From the NCBI GenBank assembly GCA_964501335.1, contig CAZCTC010000003.1, positions 116,953 to 180,952 of the forward strand: a stretch of DNA of 64,000 nt, read 5' to 3'. Positions 51,743 to 60,940 of this stretch are shown here, piece after piece. Each line of letters begins with the position of its first letter. The stretch's first letter is position 1. The translations under genes were made by a program, and so were the position numbers. Below the pieces are notes generated by a model that saw only the letters and a list, made by a program, of their open reading frames with translations, was not told where the DNA came from and made no database searches. The stretch is from CAZCTC01 sp964501335 (GTDB lineage Bacteria > Chloroflexota > Anaerolineae > B4-G1 > SLSP01).

Positions 51743-51816
51743 TGCCTTTCCTTACCTGGAGCTAAAGCCCCGGATCATAAAAAATCCCGACCTGTGCGGT
51801 TAGTCTGGAAAAAAAC

Positions 51817-52045
51817 CATATTTTCGGCGGCTTTAGAAAGCCGGGTAGGACTCCAGGGAACCGTGGTTGCCAAATAAAATTGCAAAAAAGCGCCTTTTAA
51901 TCCCCCCTATCCCCCCTGCCCCCCTTTCCCCCGAAGGAAAGGGGGGATAGTTAAGCATTTTGTGGCCCGTCCTGTCAGGACGGGCCACAAAATGCAATTT
52001 ATACCCCAAATATGAATAAAAAAATAACTCTCTCCCCCTATCCAG
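51817..52045. repeat. Dispersed hairpin element, copy 20, interrupted by another sequence
   Basis: The left arm and loop are intact (ATATTTTCGGCGGCTTTAGAAAG, starting at 51817), but the right arm stops after GCCG (51843). The usual tail resumes only near 52009 (AAATATGAATAAA ... CTCTCTCCCC). The piece between includes its own perfect palindrome. Confidence 0.7.
51955..51995. repeat. Perfect 20-bp palindrome inside the interrupted copy
   Basis: Left arm GCATTTTGTGGCCCGTCCTG (51955-51974), one central T, right arm 51976-51995. It is of a different sequence class from the dispersed hairpins and lies inside the interrupting segment. Confidence 0.88.
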
Positions 52046-52060
52046 ATAGCAATCTTCTCT

Positions 52061-53326
52061 CTATCTTCTCTGTGCGCTTTGTGGCCCGGTGGGGTAATCT
52101 TCTTCCTCAGCCCCAAAAACCGGAGCCTGAAAGACAACCTCCGTTCCCCCACCCGGTCGACAATTAATCTCCAGCCGCCCCCCCAACAAAGCCGCCCGTT
52201 CCGCCAACCCTTGCAACCCGAAATGGCCCCGCTCCTCCGCACTAACAGCCGCGGGATCGAATCCCTGCCCATCATCATGGACCGTCAAAACCAGCCGGCC
52301 GACCTCACGCCGCAAACCAAACTCCACCCGGCGCGCGCCGGCATGACGGATACAATTCTCCAGAATCTCCTGTGCCGCTCTGAAAAAAGCCTGCTCCACA
52401 TCTGGAGGTAACTTCGGCAACTCCGCCGGCAACTCCACCAGCAATTCCCAGCCGGCCCGCTCAGCCCCCGCCTGCGCTACAGAACGCATCGCCAGCAAAA
52501 ACCCCAAATCCTCCAACGGCGTCGCTCGCAAGGCCTGAATCGCCTGCCGGGTCTCAGTCAATCCCTGCCGGGCCCCTGTCAACGCGCCCATCAATTGAGC
52601 ATGAGCCTGCACCGGATCGCCCTCCCATAAAGCCCGGCAGGCCTCAAGCTGCACACTCAACCCGCTCAAAGTATGAGCCAGCGTATCATGCAACTCCCGA
52701 GCCAGCCGATTGCGCTCCTGACTCACCGCCAGCTGCTCCAGAGTTGCCGCATAATGGGCCAGTTCCCGGTTTGCCTGCACCAAAGAAGCCCGCTGCAGCC
52801 GCTGAGCGCGCATCAAAGAGACGATCAAATAACCGATCACCAGAAAAACCCACATCCGCACCATTAAAACTTCCCAAAAATGGGTCTGGAACAACCGACC
52901 GCTCCCCACTACCCGGGAAGTCAAAGCATAATCCACCAACGCCGTCCCCAACGTAAAAATCACCACATGGATAAATTTATATTGCCAGCTCAACACCAAC
53001 AGAGGAAATACCAGAAGGACCAGCGTCAGCCAGTAACTCTCCGACCCTTGAATGGAATCCAAAGAGACACCTGAATTTAAAAAGAGGAATTGCTCGACTA
53101 AAGACAAAGCCGCCAGCCAGCCAATACCCAGAGGTAAATAGAATCCTCGTAACAGTTGTTGCCCCCGATTCCAAAACAAATAGAGCAACAACAGAATCAG
53201 ATCTCCCCCAATCAAAAGCAAAACCGGTAAAGGCCGATAATGACGAATAAAAAGCAGCCCCAGCTGAAAAATCACAAAAAGACGAAAGGTAGGCAAAAGA
53301 CCGGATTCAAATTCAACAGGCTTCAT
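52061..53326 (-). CDS. Sensor histidine kinase, HisKA_3 type
   Basis: 421 aa. Six hydrophobic segments in the first 165 residues (FRLFVIFQLGLLFI, VLLLIGGDLILLLLYLFW, WLAALSLVEQFLFL, LTLVLLVFPLLVL, VIFTLGTALV, WVFLVIGYLIVSL) leave little outside the membrane, as in membrane-stress sensors. A short coiled coil leads to RNRLARELHDTLAHTL with His213. The HATPase region has EILENCIRHAGA (N box), VHDDGQGFD and GLQGLAERAALLGG. The C-terminus ends in the flanking repeat (EEEDYPTGPQ ...). It is the partner of the regulator at 51086 and diverges from the ICMT-like gene. Confidence 0.93.
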   Translation of the reverse strand: MKPVEFESGLLPTFRLFVIFQLGLLFIRHYRPLPVLLLIGGDLILLLLYLFWNRGQQLLRGFYLPLGIGWLAALSLVEQFLFLNSGVSLDSIQGSESYWLTLVLLVFPLLVLSWQYKFIHVVIFTLGTALVDYALTSRVVGSGRLFQTHFWEVLMVRMWVFLVIGYLIVSLMRAQRLQRASLVQANRELAHYAATLEQLAVSQERNRLARELHDTLAHTLSGLSVQLEACRALWEGDPVQAHAQLMGALTGARQGLTETRQAIQALRATPLEDLGFLLAMRSVAQAGAERAGWELLVELPAELPKLPPDVEQAFFRAAQEILENCIRHAGARRVEFGLRREVGRLVLTVHDDGQGFDPAAVSAEERGHFGLQGLAERAALLGGRLEINCRPGGGTEVVFQAPVFGAEEEDYPTGPQSAQRR

Positions 53327-53405
53327 AACAAACCGCCACTCCTTTCACACCGCCCGGCATAGCCTTCCGTCCTGAAAATAATGGAGGGAGAGAGTTTTTT
53401 TGTTG

Positions 53406-53441
53406 ATGTTTTCGGCGGCTTCAGAAAGCCGCCGAAAACAT
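53406..53441. repeat. Dispersed hairpin element, copy 21 (divergent gap)
   Basis: Perfect 16-bp stem, left arm ATGTTTTCGGCGGCTT (53406-53421), loop CAGA, right arm 53426-53441, with a partial minus-orientation tail (GGAGGGAGAGAG) before it. With the direct repeat at 53501-53540 this fills the 338-nt gap. Confidence 0.92.
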
Positions 53442-53500
53442 AGATTTTTCCAGAGCTGTCTAAGTTAAGTCACTATAGCACAGCTCCCAGAAACGCTCAA

Positions 53501-53540
53501 ATGACCCGAATCACATCCTCATATGACCCGAATCAGATCC
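53501..53540 (+). promoter_or_regulatory. Direct repeat upstream of the ICMT-like gene, candidate regulator site
   Basis: ATGACCCGAATCACATCC (53501-53518) and ATGACCCGAATCAGATCC (53523-53540) differ at one base and are offset by 22 bp, two helical turns. It lies in the gap between the kinase gene and the divergent gene at 53665, which suits the NarL-type regulator of the same locus. Confidence 0.6.
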
Positions 53541-53664
53541 AAACTCGCCCCAGTCATCTTCAAAGCTTACGCCCCTCACTGGAAAACCACTTCTCTTCCC
53601 GGTATCCTTACACCATCAAGTTCAACTTGAAAAAACTCTCTTAAACTTAAGGAGAATAAAACCC

Positions 53665-54798
53665 ATGGCTACCATCTCTTCACCCAAAATCAACGCCGGC
53701 CGCGTCAAAGGCACCTTTTGGACCGCCGCAGCTTTCTATGCACTCATCGCCTTCGAATTCTTCTACATGGCCAGTCCCTTCGCCATCTACTTCTATTCCG
53801 TCTACGGCCCCGCCCTGAACTTCGTCAATCAGATCCCACTGATCGCCTGGCTGAGTTCGGTCTTCCTACCGCACATCGTGATAGAAACCTCAGCCCCGTT
53901 GCTCGATCAACACAACCTCATCGGCGCGATCCTGGCCGTGCTGGGCTTCACCGGCTTCTGCATCGGCGCCGGTCAGGTCTATTATCACAAACTGGCCCGC
54001 AAAGGAGCGGTCACCGGCGGTATCTACAACTTCATTCGCCATCCCCAATATGCCTCCTTAAACATCTGCAGCTTCGGGCTCTTACTGCTCTGGCCCCGGT
54101 TCATGGTATTGATTTCTTTTGTGACCATGCTTTTCGCCTATTATTTCCTGGCACGTCTGGAAGAAAAGGAATGTGAGCAGAAATTTGGGAACTCCTATCT
54201 TGACTACGCGAAGAAAACCGGAATGTTTCTGCCTTTCCCCACTTCCTGGACCCTTCCTTTCCCCCAACAGGGCCTCCCTCGTTACGCCGCTATCCTGGGA
54301 CTCTACGCAGCCACGCTCGCATTAAGCATCGGCATCGGGTTGGGAATCCGCGCCTGGGCCCTCAATTCCCTCTACGCGCTCTACACCCCCGAAGCCGCCT
54401 ACGTCTCTGTCTCCCGCCTGGAATCCTCTACCCTGCAACAAATCATGCAAATCGCCCTGGCCGATCCCGAAGTGCAACAGAAGCTCGGCCCCACCGGCAC
54501 GCGCTACATCAATTACGTACTGCCCGCCACCTGGTACGTCTCCGAAGTCCCTATGGCCCCACTCAACGCCGAAGGTCACTATTACCCCCACAATTACGGC
54601 GCCCGCTACCGCATCGTCTTTACAGAAGCCCTTATACGCGCCGGGGGGAATGTCAACGGCCAGGATATCCTGCTCAATGTTCAACAGCGTCGCCCTTTGA
54701 TGGAAGTGGTCGTCGATCTGGACCAGAACCAGGTCCTCTCCATCCAGGAAGCCTCCACCTCTATCCGCTACGAAAACATCCCGGTGCCGGTCTATTGA
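53665..54798 (+). CDS. ICMT/PEMT-like membrane methyltransferase with a C-terminal extension
   Basis: 377 aa. The first 190 residues carry the isoprenylcysteine/phospholipid methyltransferase pattern: hydrophobic helices, then GGIYNFIRHPQYASLNICSFG (the R-H-P SAM site) and, after another helix, EEKECEQKFGNSYLDYAKKTG with the E-x-x-C/E-x-x-F/Y-x-x-Y arrangement. It could methylate a lipid or prenylated thiol in the membrane. A last hydrophobic helix (about 215-235, AAILGLYAATLALSIGIGLGI) precedes a soluble tail of about 140 residues of unknown fold (YVSVSRLESSTLQQIM onwards), probably outside the cytoplasm. AAGGAGAATAAAACCC precedes the ATG. It faces a kinase/regulator pair, with a direct repeat between, and may be their target. 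Confidence 0.84.
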   Translation: MATISSPKINAGRVKGTFWTAAAFYALIAFEFFYMASPFAIYFYSVYGPALNFVNQIPLIAWLSSVFLPHIVIETSAPLLDQHNLIGAILAVLGFTGFCIGAGQVYYHKLARKGAVTGGIYNFIRHPQYASLNICSFGLLLLWPRFMVLISFVTMLFAYYFLARLEEKECEQKFGNSYLDYAKKTGMFLPFPTSWTLPFPQQGLPRYAAILGLYAATLALSIGIGLGIRAWALNSLYALYTPEAAYVSVSRLESSTLQQIMQIALADPEVQQKLGPTGTRYINYVLPATWYVSEVPMAPLNAEGHYYPHNYGARYRIVFTEALIRAGGNVNGQDILLNVQQRRPLMEVVVDLDQNQVLSIQEASTSIRYENIPVPVY

Positions 54799-54872
54799 TC
54801 GAAAACAAAGAAGCACTGAATAACTCCCTCAGATTTCACCGCAAAGGCGCCAGGGACGCAGAGAAAAATTCC

Positions 54873-54908
54873 ATGTTTTCGCGCGCATTCGGATGCGCGC
54901 GAAAACAT
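54873..54908. repeat. Dispersed hairpin element, copy 22 (convergent gap)
   Basis: Perfect 16-bp stem, left arm ATGTTTTCGCGCGCAT (54873-54888), loop TCGG, right arm 54893-54908. A GCAGAGA-type remnant precedes it. Confidence 0.92.
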
Positions 54909-54962
54909 AGCTTTTTCCAGAGCCGCCCCGGCGACACGCTCTAATTTGGGCTCTCTGACTGT

Positions 54963-56612
54963 CTACTTCCCCGTAATCTCCCCGATCCAGGCAATGAAAG
55001 CCTCCGGATCTTCATCCGCACCATGCCCGGCATCCCAGTAAAGCAGTGCATTCACATCCTTACCCTGATTCTGCAAGCTGGTCGCCAGATCGACGAAAAC
55101 AGGTAACGCAGTATCCGTATCGCTGGCCCCCTGACGGATCCACCAATAAGCCGCCATATCAGGATTGCCCTGAGCAATGAAATACATAGGATTCATCAAA
55201 TTCACGGCGGTTTGCAGACCGACATCAACAGTAGCCCCGGCATCACCGCTGCTTTGCTGCAAACTGAAAACGGTAAAATGCCGCGCGTTCGTGGTCTCGG
55301 TGCCGAACAAGACGGTTTCAGCCGAAGAAAGATCGAGATTGTCAAAAGCAGGAACGTTCTTGCTGCGACCCACATGGGCGACATAATCCGCAAAGGTAAA
55401 AGTAGCAGAGTTATCGGCCCAGATAATCCAGCTATTGTCGGCCAGATAGGCATTGCGTTCATCGTCCGTCATCGCCAGAAGATACTTATTCGCCGAAGGG
55501 ATCAGATAACTCTGCACCAGATAGTCCCCATAATTATCGGCCGTAATGGAACCGAAACCGGCAAGCCCCTGCAACTTTAATGAAGCCAGATATTCGGGAA
55601 ATGCACCGGCCAGCAGTTGCGAAACATTCTGATCCACCAGCTCGCCGTTCCGCGCCGTGGTCCCAAATTCCCACTCATAAGCCATGTCGGCGTGATCCAG
55701 ATCTGTAATCGGACAGTAATCGGCGCTGGCAAAGATGCTGTCATCCTCATCGGCTGCCCCCAGGGCCGTCAAATAGGCATCGTATTCATAACTGTTTCCA
55801 GAAGCCCCCAGAAGTGCCGAGAGCGCCCCGCCCGCGCTGGTCCCACGCGAAATAATCCACTCAGAGTTGCCCGGCATGACGGCATCGTTATGGCGAATAT
55901 ACCGCACCGCAGCCTTCAAATCGACGATGGCCGCCGGAGCCTTGCCGTAATAAGTGCCGTCGGCCGCCTGATTGTCCCGTCCCCGCACACCCGGAATGAC
56001 TACCACATAGCCCGCCGCTAACGCCAGATCCGACACGCTGCTGCCTCCCCCCATCCCGCCGCCGACAGGAGGATTGCCGCCCATCCCGGCAGGTGGAGTC
56101 CCCTGCATATCACCGAGACCGCCTCCCATAGCCCCGCCGGCCAGACCTCCCACCGGCGCCCCGACACCCATGCCGCCCGTTGCATTGTTGACGGACATGT
56201 AACCACCGACATTGATGAGAAACAAGATGGGAGCATTTGTGGCATCCACGGATTTCCCATCGATGCTGACCGGGACTTTGACATCCAGACTCTGATAATC
56301 GACATCCACCGGATTTGCCACATAAGTAAGATGCTCGTACAACCGATAAGTCACCTCTTGAATCCCTAAAGAGGTGGTCACCGTAACGGTTTTTTCGGTG
56401 TAATTATCCACTGGGAACAACAAAGGATCATCGCTGTTTGTCGTTTCCACCGCAGTTGACTCCTCCGTACTTGCAACCGGCTCCGCTGTAGCGGTAAATT
56501 CTTCTACGGTCACCGTCGGCGATTCAACCGTAGAGGCCGACGACGAACACCCCACCAGCATGGATAACACCGGTATCACCATAAAAACCATCAAAACGCT
56601 TCTCATTTTCAT
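54963..56612 (-). CDS. Subtype-B tannase-like alpha/beta hydrolase lipoprotein
   Basis: 549 aa. Lipobox LVGC (Cys22), then a Thr/Ser/Glu-rich linker to about 65. The catalytic fold has RLYEHLTYVANPVDVDYQSLDVKVP and a nucleophile elbow RGTSAGGALS (Ser259). ASADYCPITDLDHADMAYEWEFG follows, a string I associate with bacterial tannases of the B type, and the catalytic His530 lies in WDAGHGADEDP. A Gly/Met/Pro-rich insertion (about 150-200, with GGMGGGS-like stretches) replaces the usual short loop before the SSVSDLALAAGYVVVIPGVRG strand. It probably cleaves gallate or phenolic esters outside the cell. The GTN-rich region is unusual and could be a metal-binding or adhesive lid. It is downstream of the BTAD regulator. 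Confidence 0.82.
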   Translation of the reverse strand: MKMRSVLMVFMVIPVLSMLVGCSSSASTVESPTVTVEEFTATAEPVASTEESTAVETTNSDDPLLFPVDNYTEKTVTVTTSLGIQEVTYRLYEHLTYVANPVDVDYQSLDVKVPVSIDGKSVDATNAPILFLINVGGYMSVNNATGGMGVGAPVGGLAGGAMGGGLGDMQGTPPAGMGGNPPVGGGMGGGSSVSDLALAAGYVVVIPGVRGRDNQAADGTYYGKAPAAIVDLKAAVRYIRHNDAVMPGNSEWIISRGTSAGGALSALLGASGNSYEYDAYLTALGAADEDDSIFASADYCPITDLDHADMAYEWEFGTTARNGELVDQNVSQLLAGAFPEYLASLKLQGLAGFGSITADNYGDYLVQSYLIPSANKYLLAMTDDERNAYLADNSWIIWADNSATFTFADYVAHVGRSKNVPAFDNLDLSSAETVLFGTETTNARHFTVFSLQQSSGDAGATVDVGLQTAVNLMNPMYFIAQGNPDMAAYWWIRQGASDTDTALPVFVDLATSLQNQGKDVNALLYWDAGHGADEDPEAFIAWIGEITGK

Positions 56613-56706
56613 TTCATACTCCTCGGTAAATAATTTCCAGTATTATCCGCTATAAGTCTAAGAAAATACCAAGAAGACCCTGAGAAAACATTAAGAATAA
56701 CCGCCA

Positions 56707-59700
56707 TCAAACCTCCTGCATCAATGCCGCATGGACCACCACCTCCGACAGAAATGACTTCCGCAGCGCCGCATCCGTGATCTTTTCCGCACGCGCTCTC
56801 AATTGCGCCCGGGCCGACTGCCACAGACCCGCCGCCCGCGCATCCCCCGCCGCCTGCAACACCTGAATACAGGTCCAGTAAACCCGAAAAGGCTCATCCG
56901 CCCCATCCAGTGAATGCAGTTCCAGATACGCCATGATCTCTTCCACGGCCGCCAGCGCATCGGCGGAATTCCCCAGCGCCAGCTCCGCACGCGCCACCCC
57001 ACCCAATGATTCCATGGCCAGATGCAACTCCTCACCCGCGCGCCGCAGCTCGATAGCCTGCTGATAAACCTCTCGCGCCGCGGTCCACCGCCCCAATCCC
57101 CCCAACGCATGCCCCAATTTGGTCAACGCAAACCCCTGGCTGGAAAGCTCGCCCAGTTCCTGAGCCAACGCCAACGATTCCCGCGCGCAGGCCTCCGCCG
57201 TTTCATTATCGCCCAAATAGTGAGCCAGCAAACCTAAATTCCCCAACGTCCGACTTTGCCCCGAACGCTCGCCGATCTCTCGCTTGATTTGCAGCGCCGC
57301 TTCAAAATAGTTTCGTGCCTCGACATATTGACCCAGGTACAGTGCCACATTTCCGAGATTGTTCAGGGTAAAGCCTTCGAACTGGCGCGCCCCGGTTTCA
57401 CGGTGGATCTCCAACGCCGAGGTATAATAAGTCCGGGCCTCCAGATATTCGCCTGATTCCACCGTCAAAACGCCCAACGTTCCCAATGTATTCGCCATCC
57501 CCCGCCGATCCCCAATCGCCTGCTTGAGCCGAATGCTCTCATCCAGATACCGCCGCGCCGACGTCCGATCCCCGATCCGAATTGAAATCGCGCCGAGATT
57601 GCTCAACGTCGCAGCCTCGCCCCACCGATGCCCCAGCCGTCGATAACAAATCAACGCCTGATCGTAATGCTCGCGCGCTTCCCCGTAATGGCCCAGAATG
57701 TACCCTGTATTTCCCAGCTGCCGCAATCCATCCGCCTCAATCTGCTGGAAACCGGACTCCTGCGCCAGCTCTAAACCGGCGCGCACGCAGCGGATCGTTT
57801 CCGCATAATCCGCCATGGCATAGGCTACCTGCCCCAATTGCATCCATACAGTCGCCGATCCATAGGCATCCGCCAGCGCTTCATAAAGCAATCGGCTCTC
57901 CTGACTGGCCGATTGAGCGAGGCCGTAATCTCCCAATACCAATGCCGCCGCCCCCAACGCCAGCAAAGCAAAGGCCCGCGCCTCCGATATCCCCCGCCCT
58001 GCCTGTTCCAAAGCACCGTCCAACAACTCCCGGGCCTCCCGCGGCCGCCCCAACCGCAACTGAAACCAGGCCCGCGCCGCCGTCAACCCCGCCGTCAACG
58101 TCGACGGAGTCGATTCCGACCAGTCTACCGCTGCGGCCCGGGCGAAAAGATCCTCACCTTCCTGAAACCAGCCCCGCAAATCACAAAAGAGCACCCATCG
58201 GCGCACCAACGGCCGGATCCGTGCGTCCTCCCGTTCCGTTAAAGCCCAGGCCCAGGCCTCCCGCACATTGAGAAATTCCCGCTCCAAAGCTACCAGCGAC
58301 TTCTGCGCCAGACCCGTTTCCAGTTCGCTGGTATAAACGGCCAGCAAATCGAGATAATATTCGCCGTGCCGCCGACGGCTCTCCGCCTCCAACTGCGCAT
58401 CCTCGCCCAATCGTGCCGTCACATACCGCTGCAACAGCTCGTGCCATTCATACCGCCACTCCCCGCCGCCCTCGCGCAACAACGACGCCCGCAGCCAGGA
58501 GCGATCCACCCACCCCGCCAGTTGGATCGGCAGCGCTCCCGTAACAGCCTGGATCGCCGCCCGATCGAACTGCCCCCGAAAAACCGCCAACCGACACAAC
58601 AAAGTCCGCTCATCCGCACTCAACAACGCCCACGACGAATCGAACACCGCCCGCAAATTCCGGTGATCCTCCCGCCAATCGCCGCCCGCGGCCGCCAGAA
58701 AACCCAAATCGCGCCGGATCTCCTGCACCATCTCCCCACAGCTGAATACCGTGGACCAGGAAGCCGCCAGTTCCAGCGCCAGCGGATGCCCTTCGACCAA
58801 TCGACAAAGCTCCACTACGGCCGGCCATTCCGCCTCCGACACCCCAAATCCCGGTCGAATACGCCGTGCGCTCTGCATAAATAATCGCGCCGCGCTCCAA
58901 TCCTCGCCCGGCTCCGCCCCTTCGGGAGGACAGGACAACCCTTCCACGAAAAACAGCTCTTCACCCGGGACATTCAATCGCTCCCGAGAGGTCGCCAGCA
59001 CCCGACTTTGCGGTGCGCCCGCCAGCAAAGCCGCCACCTGCGGTGCCGCCTCGCGCAAAGACTCAAAATTATCGATCACCAACAGATACTCTTTGCCCCG
59101 GAGCCCCGCACTCAACTGCTGCCACGGTGACTCACCCTGCCGGAAAGTCCAATGTAGCGCCTGCGCCAGCTGGATCGGCAACAGATCGGCATTCGTCAGC
59201 CCCGCCAGCGCAATCCAGACGATCCCATCCCGAAATCCCCCCATCTCCGCAACCGCCGCCTGCAACGCCAGGCGGCTCTTTCCAATCCCGCCCGGCCCCA
59301 CCAGCGTTAACCATCGGCTGTCGGGATGATTCAAACGGTCGGCAAGGGCCGCCAGCTCCGCTTCCCGCCCCACCAGAGGCGTCCAGGTTACCGCCAGATC
59401 CGATTCCGGAACGGGAATCGATCGGTCGCTTTTCTCACCCTGCGCAATCCGCGCATACAGCTCCCGGGTCTCTTCCATCGGCTCGACCCCCAACTCACGT
59501 GCCAGCAACTGCCGGCACTGCTGATACTGCGCCAGGGCCGCGCTCCGCTTCCCGCCGACCGCCAGCAGCCGCATCAATTGCCGATGCGCCTCCTCACACC
59601 AGGGCTCGATCTCCACCTGCCGCCGGGCATAGATCAGCGCCGGCTCCCATTCGCCCCGACCTTCGTAGTACCCGGCCAATTGCTCGAACAAATCCATCGC

Positions 59701-60210
59701 CTGCCGCTGCAACCGCTCGCGGGTCAACACCAACCAATCCTCAAAAGCCGGCGCATTGAGATAAAAGCCGGCCAGCAATTCCCCTCGATAGAGCCCCGCC
59801 GCCCGCTCCATTTGCCGCAAACAGCCCCGACAGACCTCCAACCGGCGATGTGGATGGCGCTTCACCCCCTCTAAAATCCCCTCGAACTCCGCAACATCCA
59901 GCTGATAATCGCTTTTCGCATTAAACCGAATGGCATCGCGGGTCACCTCTAGAAAAGGATGAGAAGTCTCGCGCTCCCCTAAGGCCGTCCGCACCCGGTT
60001 CAAAGCCTGCCGCAACGCCTGCAAAGCCGTACTTTCCGGTTCCTCCGGCCAGAACAGCCCCGCCAGAGCCCCCCGTGAAAAAAACGTTCCCGCCTGCAGT
60101 GCCAGATAAAACAACAGGCCCCGCGCCGTATCCGCTTCAAACCGGCTCACAGTCTGCCCATCGCAGCTTACCTGATAAGTTCCCAGCAAATTCAAAACCA
60201 AACGTGCCAT
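56707..60210 (-). CDS. BTAD/SARP-type regulator with NB-ARC ATPase and TPR domain
   Basis: 1167 aa from the ATG at 60210 (MARLVLNLLGTYQV); a GTG at 60228 is an alternative. The N-terminal winged helix (about 1-95, DTARGLLFYLAL, WPEEPESTALQALRQALNRVR) and the BTAD all-helical domain (about 100-260, with YRGELLAGF and ELGVEPMEETRELY) are SARP/AfsR features. An NB-ARC-type ATPase follows: Walker A in LTLVGPGGIGKSRLALQ (about 306), LVIDNFESL (Walker B), and RVLATSRERL (sensor). From about 690 to the end are repeated 40-aa TPRs (for example RNLGNVALYLGQYVEARNYFEAAL). This architecture is a signal-dependent activator. It is 95 nt upstream of the tannase-like gene on the same strand, the likely target. 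Confidence 0.94.
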   Translation of the reverse strand: MARLVLNLLGTYQVSCDGQTVSRFEADTARGLLFYLALQAGTFFSRGALAGLFWPEEPESTALQALRQALNRVRTALGERETSHPFLEVTRDAIRFNAKSDYQLDVAEFEGILEGVKRHPHRRLEVCRGCLRQMERAAGLYRGELLAGFYLNAPAFEDWLVLTRERLQRQAMDLFEQLAGYYEGRGEWEPALIYARRQVEIEPWCEEAHRQLMRLLAVGGKRSAALAQYQQCRQLLARELGVEPMEETRELYARIAQGEKSDRSIPVPESDLAVTWTPLVGREAELAALADRLNHPDSRWLTLVGPGGIGKSRLALQAAVAEMGGFRDGIVWIALAGLTNADLLPIQLAQALHWTFRQGESPWQQLSAGLRGKEYLLVIDNFESLREAAPQVAALLAGAPQSRVLATSRERLNVPGEELFFVEGLSCPPEGAEPGEDWSAARLFMQSARRIRPGFGVSEAEWPAVVELCRLVEGHPLALELAASWSTVFSCGEMVQEIRRDLGFLAAAGGDWREDHRNLRAVFDSSWALLSADERTLLCRLAVFRGQFDRAAIQAVTGALPIQLAGWVDRSWLRASLLREGGGEWRYEWHELLQRYVTARLGEDAQLEAESRRRHGEYYLDLLAVYTSELETGLAQKSLVALEREFLNVREAWAWALTEREDARIRPLVRRWVLFCDLRGWFQEGEDLFARAAAVDWSESTPSTLTAGLTAARAWFQLRLGRPREARELLDGALEQAGRGISEARAFALLALGAAALVLGDYGLAQSASQESRLLYEALADAYGSATVWMQLGQVAYAMADYAETIRCVRAGLELAQESGFQQIEADGLRQLGNTGYILGHYGEAREHYDQALICYRRLGHRWGEAATLSNLGAISIRIGDRTSARRYLDESIRLKQAIGDRRGMANTLGTLGVLTVESGEYLEARTYYTSALEIHRETGARQFEGFTLNNLGNVALYLGQYVEARNYFEAALQIKREIGERSGQSRTLGNLGLLAHYLGDNETAEACARESLALAQELGELSSQGFALTKLGHALGGLGRWTAAREVYQQAIELRRAGEELHLAMESLGGVARAELALGNSADALAAVEEIMAYLELHSLDGADEPFRVYWTCIQVLQAAGDARAAGLWQSARAQLRARAEKITDAALRKSFLSEVVVHAALMQEV

Positions 60211-60342
60211 TTCCTCACCTGCTGTCACGATTCCGTAACGGTAGCATGTTAAACTGGTCCAGGATGATGATCCTTGATTCCAGCAGGACAGGGATCAGGC
60301 AACCATTATAACGCACCAAACAAAATTTAAGGAGAAGAATTG

Positions 60343-60759
60343 ATGGCCAGTTTCGAATTACAGCCCGGGGAAAACCTGCTCAAAAAGGGGCGCATCACCG
60401 TATTCCAGGGCAGTGCGAAGATCAAATTCCTGATCGACGGACCGTTCCAGTTGACCAACCAGCGGCTCGTCTATTACAACGTGGGGAATTGGGCCGGCCT
60501 CTACACCACATTGGGCTGGTTCCTGAAGCTTTTACTTCGGGGCAAACGAGTGGATGTTCCCCTGCTCGGCAGCACCGTCAGCCGCGGCCAATATGGCCTG
60601 AACAAAGATCTCGTCGCGCTGCGCACTGCCGACGGACAGGAAATCCTGATCTATGGATTCAAAACCTGGATCAAGAACCTGTCCGAACTGCTCAATGGGC
60701 AGAACGGCGTGCAAATGATCGCCACCGGCACCGAGACCTGGGCCATCCAAAAAGCATAA
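60343..60759 (+). CDS. GRAM/PH-like small protein
   Basis: 138 aa from the ATG at 60343 (AAGGAGA 8 nt upstream); the preceding TTG in frame is not needed. The sequence begins ASFELQPGENLLKKGRITVFQG and continues IDGPFQLTNQRLVYYN, then a hydrophobic turn (GLYTTLGWFLKLLL) and VDVPLLGSTVSRGQYGLNKDLVALRTADGQEILIYGFKTW. A beta-strand succession ending in an acidic turn and a final helix (IKNLSELLNG) is the pattern of GRAM/bPH_2-type domains that bind lipids or proteins. It lacks a signal peptide and is cytoplasmic or membrane-peripheral. It diverges from the BTAD gene. Confidence 0.75.
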   Translation: MASFELQPGENLLKKGRITVFQGSAKIKFLIDGPFQLTNQRLVYYNVGNWAGLYTTLGWFLKLLLRGKRVDVPLLGSTVSRGQYGLNKDLVALRTADGQEILIYGFKTWIKNLSELLNGQNGVQMIATGTETWAIQKA

Positions 60760-60827
60760 AAGTAAAACCCGATTGCGGGAATTCGCGTTCCTTCTGACCT
60801 GAATATAGGGCTCTATAGCCTTGTAAC

Positions 60828-60932
60828 GTCCCGCAAATGACCCTTTCTCCATAAGTTGCGCCGCGCAGGATGGAGGGAGAGAGTTTTTTTCTTTATGTTT
60901 TCGTGCGCATCAGAATGCGCACGAAAACATAA
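60828..60932 (-). repeat. Dispersed hairpin element, copy 23, with tail
   Basis: Hairpin 60893-60932 (left arm TTATGTTTTCGTGCGCAT, loop CAGA, perfect 18-bp stem) with the tail at 60828-60892 in minus orientation. It borders the 159-bp array. Confidence 0.92.
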
Positions 60933-60940
60933 GCCTTTTC

